From Alphaproteobacteria bacterium (GTDB lineage Bacteria; Pseudomonadota; Alphaproteobacteria; SHVP01), in the NCBI GenBank assembly GCA_026421105.1, contig JAPKDI010000036.1:1-9123 (forward strand): a stretch of 9,123 nt of DNA, in the 5' to 3' direction. Shown piece by piece: positions 9,047 through 9,123 of this stretch. The position numbers were made by a program, and so were the translations under genes. How positions within the stretch are numbered: the first letter of the stretch is position 1; every line of letters begins with the position of its first letter. The notes under the pieces are model-generated. The model had not been told where the DNA came from, did not search any database, and saw only the letters and a list, made by a program, of their open reading frames with translations.

Positions 9047-9123
9047 CGGAGTGTAGCTCAGCCTGGTAGAGCACTACGTTCGGGACGTAGGGGCCGGAGG
9101 TTCAAATCCTCTCACTCCGACCA
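9047..9123 (+). tRNA. tRNA-Pro, anticodon CGG, with encoded CCA
   Basis: A complete 77-nt cloverleaf can be folded by eye. The acceptor stem is CGGAGTG/CACTCCG, the D-arm GCTC/GAGC, the anticodon stem CTACG/CGTAG with loop TTCGGGA, a 5-nt variable loop, and the T-arm GGAGG/CCTCT with loop TTCAAAT (one G-T pair). The anticodon CGG is at 9081-9083 and reads CCG codons. The C1-G72 pair with A73 is characteristic of bacterial tRNA-Pro, and the body closely resembles E. coli proK. CCA is encoded at 9121-9123, at the very edge of the window. It has its own promoter just upstream. Confidence 0.97.

Noticed and set aside
9047..9123. The tRNA gene as an attachment site for an integrated element
   Set aside because: The window ends at the CCA, so the downstream side cannot be seen. 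No integrase or repeated tRNA 3' end is present upstream.

Overview
The window reads as a chromosomal housekeeping segment from an alphaproteobacterium, most likely a Rhodospirillales-like lineage. The basis is protein character: a two-subunit glycyl-tRNA synthetase, a PPDK and a long-chain polyprenyl diphosphate synthase of alphaproteobacterial style. Gene order agrees, with an S49 peptidase, a small membrane protein, glyQ, glyS and ppdK in a row, divergent from a DUF2007/polyprenyl synthase pair followed by tRNA-Pro. The taxonomic call is inference from recognition, not from a search.

Layout. At the left edge lies the 3' part of a ygfZ-like folate-binding Fe-S maintenance gene (+ strand, cut by the window start), ending at 663. 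It converges on a tightly packed minus-strand cluster that runs right to left: sppA-like S49 peptidase (7486-6653), a 68-residue membrane/zinc-ribbon protein (6652-6446), glyQ (6367-5495), glyS (5502-3439) and ppdK (3429-769). The junctions are TAA directly followed by ATG, a 78-nt spacer with small repeats, an 8-nt overlap, and a 9-nt gap whose ribosome-binding site overlaps the previous stop codon. This looks like one operon with translational coupling. Upstream of it, on the same strand, is a 74-residue DUF2007 protein (7841-7617), separated from sppA by about 130 nt without a convincing gene.

Divergently, on the + strand, ispB (7936-8955, TTG start) has a plausible sigma-70 promoter. A complete tRNA-Pro(CGG) gene with encoded CCA (9047-9123) follows, with its own well-spaced promoter.

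The genes serve core functions: Fe-S enzyme maintenance, PEP/pyruvate interconversion, charging of tRNA-Gly, envelope proteolysis, quinone side-chain synthesis and proline decoding. I see no mobile element, CRISPR array, toxin-antitoxin pair, phage gene or defence system, and nothing that amounts to a new biological system. The points most worth a second look are the coupled peptidase/membrane zinc-ribbon pair, the possible gene-loss scar between DUF2007 and sppA, the repeat and hairpin upstream of glyQ, and the palindrome over the ispB start codon.
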